Origin: Costus lasius
Taxonomy: Eukaryota > Streptophyta > Magnoliopsida > Zingiberales > Costaceae
Direction of reading: 5' to 3'
NCBI GenBank assembly: GCA_027563935.2
Contig: CM050454.1
Coordinates: 20,891,501 to 20,955,500 of the forward strand
Length of the DNA: 64,000 bases
A model generated the notes under the pieces. It saw nothing but the letters and a program-made list of their open reading frames with translations, searched no databases and was not told where the DNA came from. Position numbers and translations under genes: made by a program. This document shows positions 33,399-45,642 of this stretch, piece by piece (position 1 is the stretch's first letter; every line of letters begins with the position of its first letter).

Positions 33399-33440
33399 GA
33401 TATCTTTTTATTACTTTGAAGTATTCGTGCACATGCGGAC
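33399..33440 (+). mobile_element. Tat/Athila-like LTR, terminal part
   Basis: GATATCTTTTTATTAC through CGTGCACATGCGGAC completes the LTR interrupted at 31889. No TGGCGCC primer site follows, so the junction to the next block is rearranged or diverged. Confidence 0.6.
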
Positions 33441-34164
33441 ACAACAGTGACATTCACGGTCATAGCCGTGCATCCATGCACGGCCGTGGTAGGCTCGTCA
33501 TGCTCCTCTGATTCTGCACCGAAACGTTCACGGCCCAGGTGGTGAAGACGTACACGGCCGTGATCAACTCTAGATTATTTTGTGCTGAGATGTTCATGGG
33601 CTGAGCCGTGCATTGGTTCATGGTCGTGATCGATATCTGAACTCTTCACCGAGACGATCACGGCCGTACCTGTGCATTGGTTCATGGCTATGAAATTGGG
33701 CTAATTTTGCATAGAGAGTTTCACGGGCTAGGCCGTGAACGCATGCACGGCTATGAAGACTGAGTCAAATTCAAATTTTTTTGGACCGAGGTTTTCACGG
33801 GCATGATTGTGTACACGTGTACGGCTGTGCATGCCTCTGATATAAAGCTGTGTCGCGTGCCCGACCCATTTACACGCCCATGCAAACACTAGCTGCACCG
33901 CCTTCACTCTGATCCACCTCCTTCAGTCGACGATCAAACTCTGGCTGCTCTCCTTTACCTATATCAGACTCCGGCAACCCTTCCTCATGGTTTTCTGGTG
34001 TCGATTAGGGCTTTCCAACACGCTGACGCTCCTCATGGACTTTTGTCCGCCGCTTGGAGATTCATCGCCGCTGACCTCGCTTCTCTGCTGCCACCACCTC
34101 TGGCGACACCTCCAGCCTACTCTCTCGTCTTCTACTGATCTCCTGGTGCTAGCACTGCCTCAAC
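33441..34164 (+). mobile_element. Palindrome-rich leader or LTR part of the Athila-like element
   Basis: Repeated CACGGCCGTG-type motifs run from 33455 to about 33820, like the middle of the LTR at 45643-47154. A possible TATA (GATATAAAG, 33838) and a C- and T-rich leader follow, ending at the ATG of the next frame. No other gene is seen. Confidence 0.5.
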
Positions 34165-34565
34165 ATGCCTCCATCCAAGCAAGTCACTAGCAAGTGTCGA
34201 GCTTCCTCGTCCGGCGCTGCTGTCGAGCGCCAACCACCTGTTGCTCCGCCTACACCTTATGGTATCCTGTTCCATGATTCAGAGCAAATGGCAAAGTTCA
34301 ACATGCTAATATGCTAGCAAGTCATCACTACCAGTTTCCTTGATCACAAGACACTCAACATGTTGGGTTTTCACGACGACGTCCAGTGGCTATTTCAACA
34401 CATGGGTTGGGATCAATTCTTTACTATCTCCTACCCTATGTATATCCCTATAGGGAGTTCTTGTCTTCTATGGAGTTTCATGCCAACATCCATTCTGATG
34501 CGGACGATGGCAGCTTATCTTGCCAGCTCAACAACATAGAGTTCATGCTTACTCTCTCTGAGCTG
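34165..34565 (+). pseudogene. Athila-like ORF1 protein, 5' part
   Basis: The frame starts at ATG 34165 (MPPSKQVTSKCRASSS), meets TAG at 34315-34317, and continues with LNMLGFHDDVQWLFQHMGWD. A frameshift near 34455 moves it to a frame reading YREFLSSMEFHANIHSDADD and FMLTLSEL. The pattern is that of the plant retroelement ORF1 or putative plant transposon protein family (Pfam Transposase_32, by recollection of its style). Its biochemical role is not established. The copia element at 34566 interrupts it after LTLSEL; the rest is at 43815. Confidence 0.75.
34561..34565. repeat. Target duplication AGCTG, left copy
   Basis: AGCTG is repeated exactly at 43815-43819 on the other side of the copia element. 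Confidence 0.93.
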
Positions 34566-36798
34566 TGTTGGTGTATATGCCCTAAAGACCAGTGTATGGA
34601 CATGGTCAGGCATTGGTTGAATGTACTTTGATAGAACTATTACTCTTTTTATATGCATGGTCATTATTATGCAAACTTCTCTACCTGCGTTGATGTATTA
34701 AGTTGCATAAATAATGTCCCAGGAGTTTGGATTGGATCCATTCTCATAAGCTATCCCCAGACAAGGTACCTTAGCAGATATGGGACAGCTTTGGTACATG
34801 TGAGATTGGTGTATGGGCTGGTTAGGTGCGGGGCACAGTAACGCAGACATACAGGTGCATTGGATGCACTGGAGTGATCCACCGTGAGGATTGACTTGTC
34901 CAGTCAACAAGTCAATCTCACATGCAAGAGGTTTGCATTGATCCTTAGACTTGAGGTATTCATGTCTAGACTTGATAATGGGTATGCTTTAATACAGTCT
35001 TACGTCTCTCCGTAATTGGGAGATCAAAACAACTGTCATTGGGCATTTCATAAGTCATGTAGAGACATGGATGACCAATAGTAGGATTTGCCCCTTCCTT
35101 ATTGGAAGTATGATATCCACCTCGGGGCGCCCCACCTTATTGGTGCATGACAGGAAAGTGTGGCCACACTTGTTGAGTCATGACCAATGCATTGAATAAT
35201 AAACTTGAGACTAATCCAATGGTAGGATATCAGCTTAGGAAAAGGGATCTGTAATGCAATAGGAATCCTCGTTGCTTGTTAGGAGTTGTTGCCATAATGA
35301 CTTAAGTCCTATGACATGGGTAGTAGTGATGTGTTGCTAGATACCCCTCACTGCTTATGATGTTTACATCATTGCCATCATCATATGGATCCTACGGGGT
35401 CACACGCAATAGACTCTTGACGTTGCTTTATTCAGAAGCCTTAGGATCAAGTTATTGGATAACTTGGATCCATTTGGAAGATTTCATCAGCGCCAATGGG
35501 CCTGATGAGTTGGAAGAAAGTTATTGGAGCCAAACTTCATTTTTGGCAGGTTGACCCGATATTGACCTAGATTGGTCACATTTGGATTAGGGTTGCATTG
35601 GATTAGATCCAATGGCTTAATCAACCCACGCCATGAAGTTTGGGCAAGCTCATTATCCAATGAGGCCCAATAATTAGTTGTCATGAAGAGGAATTGGCTT
35701 AAAAGGATATAATGGGGAGAAATCTCACCCCATTGGCGCCTAGGGGCATAATGGGGTGAGGGAGGCGCCTTTGCTTCATTATGGAAGTAAAGGGCCCCTA
35801 GCCCTTCTTCCTTGGATGGAATACTTGCTTCTAAGGCAAGTCTTGGGGCTGATATGGCTTGAGGACTTTTTTGGAAAGAACTTGGGCGCATATGAGAAGT
35901 AGGAAGATGTTTATGGTAAAGTCTTGGAGACTTTCCTTATGAACCCTACATGTACCCAAACTCTTGCCCTAGCCGAATTCTTCATGTTGCGCCTAGCCCT
36001 TCTCCTTGGTTGGAAAGAATGCCTCTAAGGCATGTCTTAGGCTGATATGGCCATTGGGCAAATTAGGATAGGTTGAATGAGGTTTATGGTAAAGTCTTGG
36101 AGACTTTCCTTACCTCAAGATCCCTTTATCCTAGCCGCCCACTTGGCATGATCCTAGCCATTGTCCTTGCCGCCTCTTGTCCTATTTATAGGACCCCTTA
36201 CCGCCCCTTCCAATGTTCGACTTCAAGGAGGCGTGAACATACATAGAGAGGCGTGAGCAAGGGCAAAGGGTGACAACAACAAAGGCTTGGCGCAACCTTC
36301 TTCCAAGTGACCGAAAGATATCCTTTCTTCTTCTCCTCTTCTTGGCGCAAAGAGAAATTGGGCTTGGTGGCTTCTCTTTCTATTTTCGCAAGCCCTCTCC
36401 CTCTCATAGCCATTAGCGCATCTTGCTTGAAGTTGGCGCAAGCAAAGAAGAAGAGGGAAGTTCTTGGCGGCATCTTCCCAATTCCCTCCTTGGCGCAACT
36501 TCTCTTGAAGGTGGCGCAAGTGGAGTGAAGGCTTGATTCTCTTCCCGAGGCTAGCACCGAGCGTGGAAGGGAGCAACGATCAAGGAGTCGATTCGTGGAT
36601 ACTTGTAGAGGGCGAACACATGGGCGCCTTCAACATGGCTTCGACATCTAGACAAGCAAAAGAGGTACATCTCTAACACATCCTTGTGTCTTCTCTCTCG
36701 CATGGATCCTTGGGACTGGAATGTGTTTCGGGTGTAATGCTTCTTCCACTGCGTCCTGGGACTGCAAAATTTTAAATTACACCCGGCATTCCCTAACA
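34566..36798 (+). repeat. 5' LTR of the copia element
   Basis: It has a TATA-like box at 36183 and, just after it, a cluster of TTGGCGC-type motifs (36255-36515). It ends CCCTAACA, followed by the primer site. Confidence 0.93.
36183..36190 (+). promoter_or_regulatory. TATA box of copia 5' LTR
   Basis: TATTTATA in CCTATTTATAGGACC, which also forms a short inverted repeat; conserved at 43199 in the other LTR. Confidence 0.55.
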
Positions 36799-36799
36799 G

Positions 36800-36811
36800 T
36801 GGTATCTGAGC
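36800..36811 (+). other. Copia primer-binding site
   Basis: TGGTATCTGAGC, one base off the initiator Met tRNA complement, begins one base after the LTR. Confidence 0.85.
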
Positions 36812-38315
36812 TACTTGCGAGAAACACAAGGTGTACATTTGCTTGTGTGAAAAATTTTTGGAAATTTTTTCTTCTATCCATGCGCATTTCACTTAGAAAG
36901 CGTTTTTCATCCAATCTTCTCTTCTCAACTTATGGCCGAAACTTGAATCTTGTTTATGCTTGATTTAAGACCAAAGGCGCACGTAGGTTTTGTCAAGTAG
37001 GACGGGCATTGTGTCTTCGGACTGGCCGGGTCTCTTGATCTGACAAAACTGCCAGCCGATAGGGTCTATGAAATCATCATGGAACTTGATCTAAATTTTG
37101 GCATGAAATTGGTTAAGAGAGTGCTTTGGATGATGTTGGCGCATAAGGTGCTAAAATTCGACTTTTCCGGATTTTCAAATTTTACATGCGCCACTTGATT
37201 GGGTTAATATGGTCATAGCGAGTGCCCTCCTGTGTTGTGATGTGGAAGCATGTTTCCACTTGTGATGAATGCTTGTAAAATCCCTTTCCACCTGCGTGTG
37301 GTTCTCTCCCTATCTTGTTGTAAAAGAATTTTTCATCTTGTTTAGAATAGATGTAGAGTTATATGATAGGTTAAGGCTTCATCTTGACAACAAGGAGTCT
37401 TCTTCAATCGGAGTCAGAAGTGGCGCCAGCTTTGGAAGCATGGTGATGGACTTGCGGCTGAAGGAAGGACACATGCTTTTGGCTTCTGGCATGGGCCGAT
37501 CTGCTTTAGGGACTCGCAACCCTTGGATGCACGATAACATGTCACATGGCTCGTGACAAGTTATGTGTATGAAAAGGGCTATGACCATATTGACCAAACT
37601 AGCATGCCTGTGATGGTTTATTATTTTGTCCATAGCATGCCTGTGATGCTTTTCCTTTACTGTCTGAACCATAGGAAAACTGCATGCTAGAAAAGAATAA
37701 AACATGCAAAAACTTCAATACAATATCAAGTCGATAGCCTTCTAACGCGTAGCCCTCATCAAACTATCGATCGGTGGTGTTGTGAACTGTTTCCCACCCT
37801 CGTGGGACACACCCACTTATCTTTAGAAAGTGTGTGGTGACAATAATTTCCCCAGTCCAGTTTTTAACCTGGGCGTGCCTTCGCAAGGAAATTTGTTGGC
37901 CCTGGGCATAACGGTTAGGACCAGACTTGATTGGTTTTTCATATGTCATTGACATGATGAAATACTAGAGGCAGCTGTTGAGAGGATAGGATTTTGTGTT
38001 GTATCCAGCCCTCGCTGGACACAGGGCGCCTAGTCTGTCTTAACTAAGAGGAATTGTGCATGGCACAATTTGCTGGCATGCCTACCTAAGGAAGCATGAG
38101 ACTCTCTGTGCATCTCAACTCACCCTCATGAGTCGCGGAGACCTTATGTGAAATTAGGATCCTACTCACTTATTTCTATGTTGAGTTAGAGAGTTCTCAA
38201 CTTGTTTTGGAAGTAGTGGGAGCATAGCATTTAATTTAAAGTCCTTGTTAAATGCTTTATCATTGTACTTACTTTACTTATTTGCTTATTGTAGAAGGCA
38301 TCTCCTGATCTAAGA
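36812..38315 (+). mobile_element. Leader of the copia element
   Basis: This 1.5-kb stretch has no supported gene. The part at about 37700-38160 (CTATCGATCGGTGGTG, CGCAAGGAAATTTGTTGG, CCTCGCTGGACACAGGG) is the reverse complement of leader pieces at 5590-5854 and 13765-13900 of the broken copia element. Confidence 0.7.
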
Positions 38316-38627
38316 TTGAAACTTTATAAACATAAACTGGATGGGACAAATTGGACAAAATGGTTCAACATTTTGTCCAAGATACTGGAACAAGAAAATA
38401 AGGTGCATCTTCTTGAAAGACCTCCATCCCAGCCCAGTGTATATTTCACTAATGACTGGGAGTGGAATGTCTATCTTGAACATTGTGAAGATAACGAACA
38501 GTACACTGCTCTTGTCTTAGAGTGCATGACCCCAGAGGTCAAGGTTGAATGTGATGAGATGAGGATCTATGATCTAATCATACATCTCAAAGGTCTCTTC
38601 ACACCATGCTCTATAGACAATGATTAG
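38316..38627 (+). pseudogene. Copia Gag fragment without ATG
   Basis: The 103-codon frame begins with TTG where the family would have a start and reads KLYKHKLDGTNWTKWF, then VHLLERPPSQPS and ALVLECMTPEVKVECDE. This resembles the N-terminal part of copia Gag (UBN2 type) and parallels the gag piece at 5148-5453. It ends at TAG after SIDND. The next bases contain related out-of-frame remnants and a frame at 38655-38996 with GMRGSHMF-like text that may be degenerate protease or zinc-knuckle region. No functional product is expected. Confidence 0.7.
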
Positions 38628-40030
38628 GAGAGTTCTGTTGGATCTTCAGAATGTGTGCCTGAATCTGAGAAAGACCATGGTTCTGTATCTTCGAAGCTAA
38701 TACTTCGGAAGACTGGGAATGCATGGGTATTTCGAAGAGGATTAATGGCCAAGAAGAGCATGGCAAAGAAGAAGGGATGTAATCCATCCGCTTCAGGTAT
38801 TGTGTTACCGAGGTCATTTGTCTACTTCTTATTCATGGGTACTGGGTACCGTATGAGAGGCTCACATATGTTTTACATGTGCAAGAGCTCAAAAGAAGTA
38901 GGACGAAGAGGCTTGATGGGATCGACTTTCGGGTCAGGGACGGAGCATTGGATGCTGCTGTTGATGTTATCTCACTGCCTTGAAGACTCTATATAGAGCT
39001 TTGCTATTATGTATCAGCTTTTGTATTGGAACATCATTCCTTTTGGAAAGGACTTTGGTTTGAAATAATAAATAATATTTTTAAATCTGAGATGTTCTAT
39101 AGAAAGTGATACAGTTGACAATAGTTTGTGGTTCTATATGTAACACAAGATAAGATCTAATGATTCAATAAAACATCCTCTTATAGCATTGTCTCTTGAA
39201 CCATAGAACAATGGTCACATCCAAAGGTCCATGGACTATTGGGGTCATTGTCCTCTCAGGACTATGATACATGTGAGCCTAGTTCAAAGGAACAATGTGA
39301 CAGATGCTGCCTTCACCGGAAAAGATGGAAGGAATAAGTGACTTGTTGGATCTATGACACAGTAATGTGAGTGGACCCATGTAAACAAGCACTAAAAGGA
39401 GTTTTATATATACTTCATTAGGTATGGGTATGCCTCACGCAACCCAAGAACTTTGGAAAAATCCAAGAAGTTCATAAATAAAGTATTGAGTCAAATTGAA
39501 GGATCTATCAAAGCACCTTGATTGGATCAAGATGATTAGTGGAGAATTTGATGACTGTCCTAAGAAGTGTGGAGTTATCTCACAGCTTACTTAGTACACC
39601 ACTGCGTGGTAAATTTCAAAGAAAGAAAAAAGGAACACATTGTATGTGGTTCTAACTTTGAATAGTCATGCAAATATACTACTATAATGTCATGCAAACA
39701 GATGTACTGCTACTCCATAAGAAAATGTCTAAGTTAGCTTTTGAGTTGTTAACTGCAAATATCCCATTTCTTCAATGGAATTGGGAATGTAATATGCAGT
39801 GATTCAAAAGTATGTATTTGTGGTGCACTATAGAGTGCTAATTCTATCCCATGGAGAACAAAACATTTGTTGCTCAAAATGTTGTCTCTCTTGAGAAAGT
39901 ATTTCTTTTGAAAGAAGCTAGTGGGAGTAGATTTGATTTGGACGAGATCCAGAATCAACCACAATATAATTAGACACAGATGGATAGCAAAATCTCACAT
40001 ACAGGTTGAAAGTCAACCTAAGGTTCAATT
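38628..40030 (+). pseudogene. Degenerate copia pol, unreadable part
   Basis: No frame longer than about 110 codons exists. Scattered pieces near 39800-39950 (ESISFER.., GSRFDLDEIQ in broken frames) look like the linker before RT. Protease and integrase cores cannot be recognised. Confidence 0.5.
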
Positions 40031-41581
40031 AACACAGGAATAACATAAGCCTGGATCGATTCGATATGCTGGGCATGACGAATTTTTCATCAAGCATGAA
40101 CCTAAGACTTATGAGGAAATGGAAGCGGTCGGTGGACCAGATTCCAAGAAATGGCTAAGGGCCATGAGAACCATAATGGACTCCATGTCTGCTAATCAAG
40201 TCTGGGACTTGGATGAGCTGCCAAAAGGGGTAACTCCCCCAGGCTGTAAAATAAATCTTCTGGGAAGATAGACATGGAAGGTAATATTGTTACCTTAAAA
40301 GGCAAGCTAGTGAACAATAATTTCAGGCAAATCCACTGGGTGGATAATGATGAAATTTTCACCAATAGCTGAGCTTTAAGTCCATTACGGATCTGCTTGT
40401 TATAATTGCATGATCAATTATGGGATGTTGTTATGATAACTGCTTTTCTTGCATGGACATCTGAAAAGATATCTATAAAGAAATAGCCATAAAGTTTTCA
40501 TATCAAGGCCATATAGATATGCATGATGCAAGCATGTTTGAAATAGCCTGTGTTTACAAGAAGATCAGTGGGAGCACCTTAATAGTATTTCTTGTTCTAG
40601 ACGATTGATGATATTCTCCTCACATGGAATGACATCTCAGCTCTTCACATAGTGAAGAAGAGAAAGATATGTATTTCGAGAAGAATGATCTAGGGAATGA
40701 TGCCTGCATCCTAGGCATGAGGATCTATAGATAGAGATCCAAGATAGTCATTGCCCTTTAGTCAATCTATGTTCATCCAAGAGTTTCTCGAGAGGTTTAT
40801 TTTGGATGATTCCAAATATTAATACCTTCCAGAAAGATATGGTCTGATTCTCTCAAAGATCTTGTGTCCTTTGACATAGATGGAGAGTAATAACATGGAT
40901 CTAAAATCCTGATACATGGTGTGTGGGATGGATCATGATTTGAATATCATACTCAAGACCATTTGTGGCAAATGCTTGGAGCATAGCCAGCAAGTTTCAA
41001 TCAGATCTTAGTGTTTAACACTAGATAGCTGTGAAGGCAATCCTTATATGTATACTTGGGAAGTATAAAGGATTGAAGTCTAGTCTATGATAGACATGAA
41101 AGAATTTTGTGTACAGGGGTACACTGACACTTCGTTCCAGTCTAGTGACTATTGATCACAGCCAGGAGTTGCGCTTTGCCTTGTTATGGTGTTGCATGCT
41201 GAAAGAGAATTATGCAAACCAAAGTGGCAAGATTCTACAAATAAGGCTGAGTACATTGCAGCCCCTTGTGGCAGCCAAGGAGGCAGCTTCATTCATTTGA
41301 ACTTGATCTAGTTCATAGTGCTTGATGGTCCAGTATAGTTCTTACTGGGACCATAGCATAGGAGAATGATCTTAATGCTCAAGTATGTACTGCAGCATAT
41401 CATCTGATCTTAGAGATCATGGATAAGGATGATGATCAAATTTGTTAAAATAAACACAGACAGCAATTTGGAAAAACCCACTGACCTAGCCTCTGGCGCA
41501 GCGAAAGCTAAAAGGGTCATACTAGAGACATTGGAACTGAGTAAACACCAGTTGTCCTTGGTCTTAGTGCAAGTGGGAGAT
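40031..41581 (+). pseudogene. Degenerate copia RT and RNase H
   Basis: A readable piece at about 40077-40250 gives EFFIKHEPKTYEEMEAV and SKKWLRAMRTIMDSMSANQV with WDLDELPKG, the start of copia RT. Further remnants near 40495-40640 include SGSTLIVFLVL before a broken catalytic region. An RNase H-like end is visible at about 41111-41300 (STNKAEYIAA). All are broken by frameshifts and stops. A purine tract at 41570-41581 leads into the 3' LTR. Confidence 0.7.
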
Positions 41582-43814
41582 TGTTGGTGTATATGCCCTA
41601 AAGATCAGTGTATGGACATGGTCAGGCATTGGTTGAATGTACTTTGATAGAACTATTACTCTTTTTATAGGCATGGTCGTTATTATGCAGACTTCTCTAC
41701 CTGCGTTGATGTATTAAGTTGCATAAATAATGTCCCAGGAGTTTGGATTGGATCCATTCTCATAATCTATCCCCAGACAAGGTACCTTAGCAGATATGGG
41801 ACAGCTTTGGTACATGTGAGACTGGTGTATGGGCTGGTTAGGTGCGGGGCACAGTAACGCAGACATACAGGTGCATTGGATGCACTGGAGTGATCCACTG
41901 TGAGGATTGACTTGTCCAGTCAACAAGTCAATCTCACATGCAAGAGGTTTGCATTGATCCTTAGACTTGAGGTATTCATGTCTAGACTTGATGATGGGTA
42001 TGCTTTAATACAGTCTTACGTCTCTCCGTAATTGGGAGATCAAAACGACTGTCATTGGGTATTTCATAAGTCATGTAGAGACATGGATGACCAATAGTAG
42101 GATTTGCCCCTTCCTTATTGGAAGTATGATATCCACCTCGGGGCGCCCCACCTTATTGGTGCATGACAGGAAAGTATGGCCACACTTGTTGAGTCATGAC
42201 CAATGCATTGGATAATAAACTTGAGACTAATCCAATGGCAGGATATCAGCTTAGACAAAGGGATCTGTAATGCAATAGGAATCCTCGTTGCTTGTTAGGA
42301 GTTGTTGCCATAATGACTTAAGTCCTATGACATGGGTAGTAGTGATGTGTTGCTAGATACCCCTCACTGCTTATGATGTTTACATCATTGCCATCGTCAT
42401 ATGGATCCTACGGGGTCACACGCAATAGACTCTTGACGTTGCTTTATTCAGAAGCCTTAGGATCAAGTTATTGGATAACTTGGATCCATTTGGAAGATTT
42501 CATCAGCGCCAATGGGCCTGATGAGTTGGAAGAAAGTTATTGGAGCCAAACTTCATTTTTGGCAGGTTGACCCGATATTGACCTAGATTGGTCACATTTG
42601 GATTAGGGTTGCATTGGATTAGATCCAATGGCTTAATCAACCCACGCCATGAAGTTTGGGCTAGCTCATTATCCAATGAGGCCCAATAATTAGTTGTCAT
42701 GAAGAGGAATTGGCTTAAAAGGGTATAATGGGGAGAAATCTCACCCCATTGGCGCCTAGGGGCATAATGGGGTGAGGGAGGCGCCTTTGCTTCATTATGG
42801 AAGTAAAGGGCGCCTAGCCCTTCTTCCTTGGATGGAATACTTGCTTCTAAGGCAAGTCTTGGGGCTGATATGGCTTGAGGACTCTTTTGGAAAGAACTTG
42901 GGCGCATATGAGAAGTAGGAAGATGTTTATGGTAAAGTCTTGGAGACTTTCCTTATGAACCCTACATGTACCCAAACTCTTGCCCTAGCCGAATTCTTCA
43001 TGTTGCGCCTAGCCCTTCTCCTTGGATGGAAAGAATGCCTCTAAGGCATGTCTTAGGCTGATATGGCCATTGGGCAAATTAGGATAGGTTGAATGAGGTT
43101 TATGGTAAAGTCTTGGAGACTTTCCTTACCTCAAGATCCCTTTATCTTAGCCGTCCATTTCGCATGATCCTAGCCATTGTCCTTGCCGCCTCTTGTCCTA
43201 TTTATAGGACCCCTTACCGCCCCTTCCAATGCTCGACTTCAAGGAGGCGTGAACATACATAGAGAGGCGTGAGCAAGGGCAAAGGGTGACAACAACAAAG
43301 GCTTGGCGCAACCTTCTTCCAAGTGGCCGAAAGATATCCTTTCTTCTTCTCCTCTTCTTGGCGCAAAGAGAAATTGGGCTTGGTGGCTTCTCTTTCTATT
43401 GTCGCAAGCCCTCTCCCTCTCATAGCCATTAGCGCATCTTTCTTGAAGTTGGCGCAAGCAAAGAAGAAGAGGGAAGTTCTTGGCGGCATCTTCCCTATTC
43501 CCTCCTTGGCGCAACTTCTCTTGAAGGTGGCGCAAGTGGAGTGAAGGCTTGATTCTCTTCCCGAGGCTAGCACCGAGCGTGGAAGGGAGCAACGATCAAG
43601 GAGTCGACGCGTGGATACTTGTAGAGGGCGAACACATGGGCGCCTTCAACATGGCTTCGACATCTAGACAAGCAAAAGAGGTACATCTCTAACACATCCT
43701 TGTGTCTTCTCTCTCGCATGGATCCTTGGGACTAGAATGTGTTTCGGGTGTAATGCTTCTTCTGCTGCGTCCTGGGATTGCAAAATTTTAAATTACACCC
43801 GGCATTCCCTAACA
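41582..43814 (+). repeat. 3' LTR of the copia element
   Basis: Same length as the 5' LTR, with scattered substitutions only. The downstream AGCTG (43815-43819) completes the target duplication. TATA-like TATTTATA at 43199-43206. Confidence 0.93.
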
Positions 43815-44660
43815 AGCTGAACCAAATTTATGGATTTCCCTCAGATGGGATGCGGCTAACCCTAAGGGAATTTAATGCCAGTGATTTCTGGGCATTGATT
43901 ACTAGTGATCGCCCCTTTGATACTCGGACGGCCAGGGCTTCTTCTCTAGGAAATCCAATCCTCAAATATGTGCACAGTGTTCTTGCACATACTATCTTTG
44001 GCAGAGGGGAGTCTAACGGGCTTGTGCAGTCTTCTAAGTTATTGTTCCTCTGGGCGATGTTGAATGAGGTTCACCTCAATACCGCCTTCTTCTTTGCCAA
44101 GTAGCTCCAGAAAGTTTCAAGATCGCCGAAGGGTACCATTGCTCTCGGCGGACTTCTTACCCCCACTTGCTCTCGCAGTAGGGATCCAGCCTTACCAGCT
44201 GGAGCAAGCCCAGGGCAACTCCCACCTTGAACTCGATTCCTGCATTTCGATGCAGATGATCGTCAAAAGGGGGAGCTCTATAGTCTACTCTTCCCCAGGA
44301 GTGATGTCAAGTTGCCACTACTGAGCCCTGCACGTACCACTGTCTGCCAGCAACGGAACTGGAGGATGGAAGCAGTTGAGGGTCATGATGTTCCTCTTGA
44401 GACTGCTCCTCCACCTCCTCCTAGACAATCCTTCTCCTTTGGTGCATCCTCCTCTACTCAATTGGACTGCATCGAGATGATGCTTAAATTTGTCCAGGAT
44501 GCACAATAGGACGCACACCTAGAGATTGATAATGGTTTCACGTGACTCCAAACCATTGAAGCTGAGGTAGAGCACTAGGGACACATCTAGTCGTCCATTA
44601 TTGAGTCTATTCATGATGTTCAACAGTGACTGCATCGGCGCCGGGGATGAATTCTAGATG
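43815..44660 (+). pseudogene. Athila-like ORF1 protein, 3' part
   Basis: After the duplicated AGCTG the frame continues NQIYGFPSDGMRLTLREF, then NPILKYVHSVLAHTIFGRGE and KLLFLWAMLNEVHLNTAFFF, which is the best conserved part of the family. TAG at 44102-44104 ends it. Beyond, broken frames with a Pro-rich stretch (ETAPPPPPRQSFSFGASSS) run to about 44660. Together with 34165-34565 it forms one interrupted protein. No RT or integrase follows, so the host element is also non-autonomous. Confidence 0.8.
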
Positions 44661-45642
44661 ATTGTCACCACTACTTGGTCAGCTTTTACAGTTCTAGTAG
44701 TTTTTATTCTGCTCTTAGAAGTATCGTAGTTAGTTTGTTTTTCCTTTCATACATTGTTTTATATTTCTTGTTGTTCCAACACCTTAGGTGTCTTTGCCCA
44801 CCCCTTATTTATGATATTTACTTTGTCCTTAGAATTGCATTGTTCTATGAGTACCTAAATGATTGGATTCAGAATCTTGACTGTTTTTAGAAGTCAACAT
44901 TAGTTATAGTTTACACACATCTTTTTGTTTAATGCAGTTGAAGGATTTACTTAACTCAATTGGTTATTTTTAGGATCCTAAAGAGTATGCTTGTTGTTTT
45001 ACCTTGACTTTGATATGCATCTCATGTGTAATGATTACTTGTATCTTGACTTCATAATTTATATATTATTGTACATTGTGTCATGAGAATCAGAACTATA
45101 TAATAGTGGTACCAAAGTGTCATTGTACATAGTACTTTCATTTGGCACTGTTCTTAGCATTCAAATATACAAATCATGACTATGGTAGCTAAGCGATCAT
45201 CTATATCTAGCTTGGCACTATCCCTTAAATAATAAGAATAACAGTGGTACCGAGGCTAGGGTATTCCTTAGCATTTATCTAGCTCGGCACTGTTCTTAAA
45301 AAAAAGGCGCCACATAGATATTATGTGGCATCAATGCTATTTTCTCACAACCTGATGTATGACCACTTGTTTTATGAATGCTTGATCAAAGATATCTTAT
45401 GTGTGAAATATGCTATAAAGGTTTCTAGTATTGTCAACTTTGCATACTCTAATGGATCGTATTAGTGATATTTGATTTAATTTGTTTTCAATACCGCATT
45501 ATAAATTGAGACTTGTTGTTGACCAAACTATAACCTTGTCAGAATATATTTATTTGCTTGAGATTCCTTATTTCATTTCATCACTGTGCTCTAAACAATT
45601 CAATTGCTTGAGGACAAGTAAAATTTTAAGTCCGATGCATTT
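44661..45642 (+). mobile_element. Non-coding 3' region of the Athila-like element
   Basis: AT-rich with no supported gene. A phrase like AGCTTGGCACTGTTCTTA recurs at about 45142, 45208 and 45291. TTGAGGACAAGTAAAATTTTAAG at 45607-45630 is the family's polypurine region (compare 12225). Confidence 0.6.

Larger units (their letters stand above)
34566..43814 (+). mobile_element. Complete Ty1/copia element with decayed interior
   Basis: Two LTRs of exactly equal length (2233 bases; 34566-36798 and 41582-43814) flank 4.8 kb. They start TGTTGGTGTATATGCCC and end GGCATTCCCTAACA. The primer site is at 36800 and a purine tract, AAGTGGGAGAT, precedes the 3' LTR. AGCTG is duplicated on both sides. The LTRs differ at about 1.5-2% of positions by eye. 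The interior has only short remnants of gag, RT and RNase H with many stops and no recognisable integrase core, so the copy was probably mobilised by proteins of another element. Confidence 0.93.

Noticed and set aside
36198..36576. Two 117-119 codon reverse-strand frames, repeated at 43214-43592
   Set aside because: They are identical in both copia LTRs and antisense to the element; they reflect LTR sequence, not genes.
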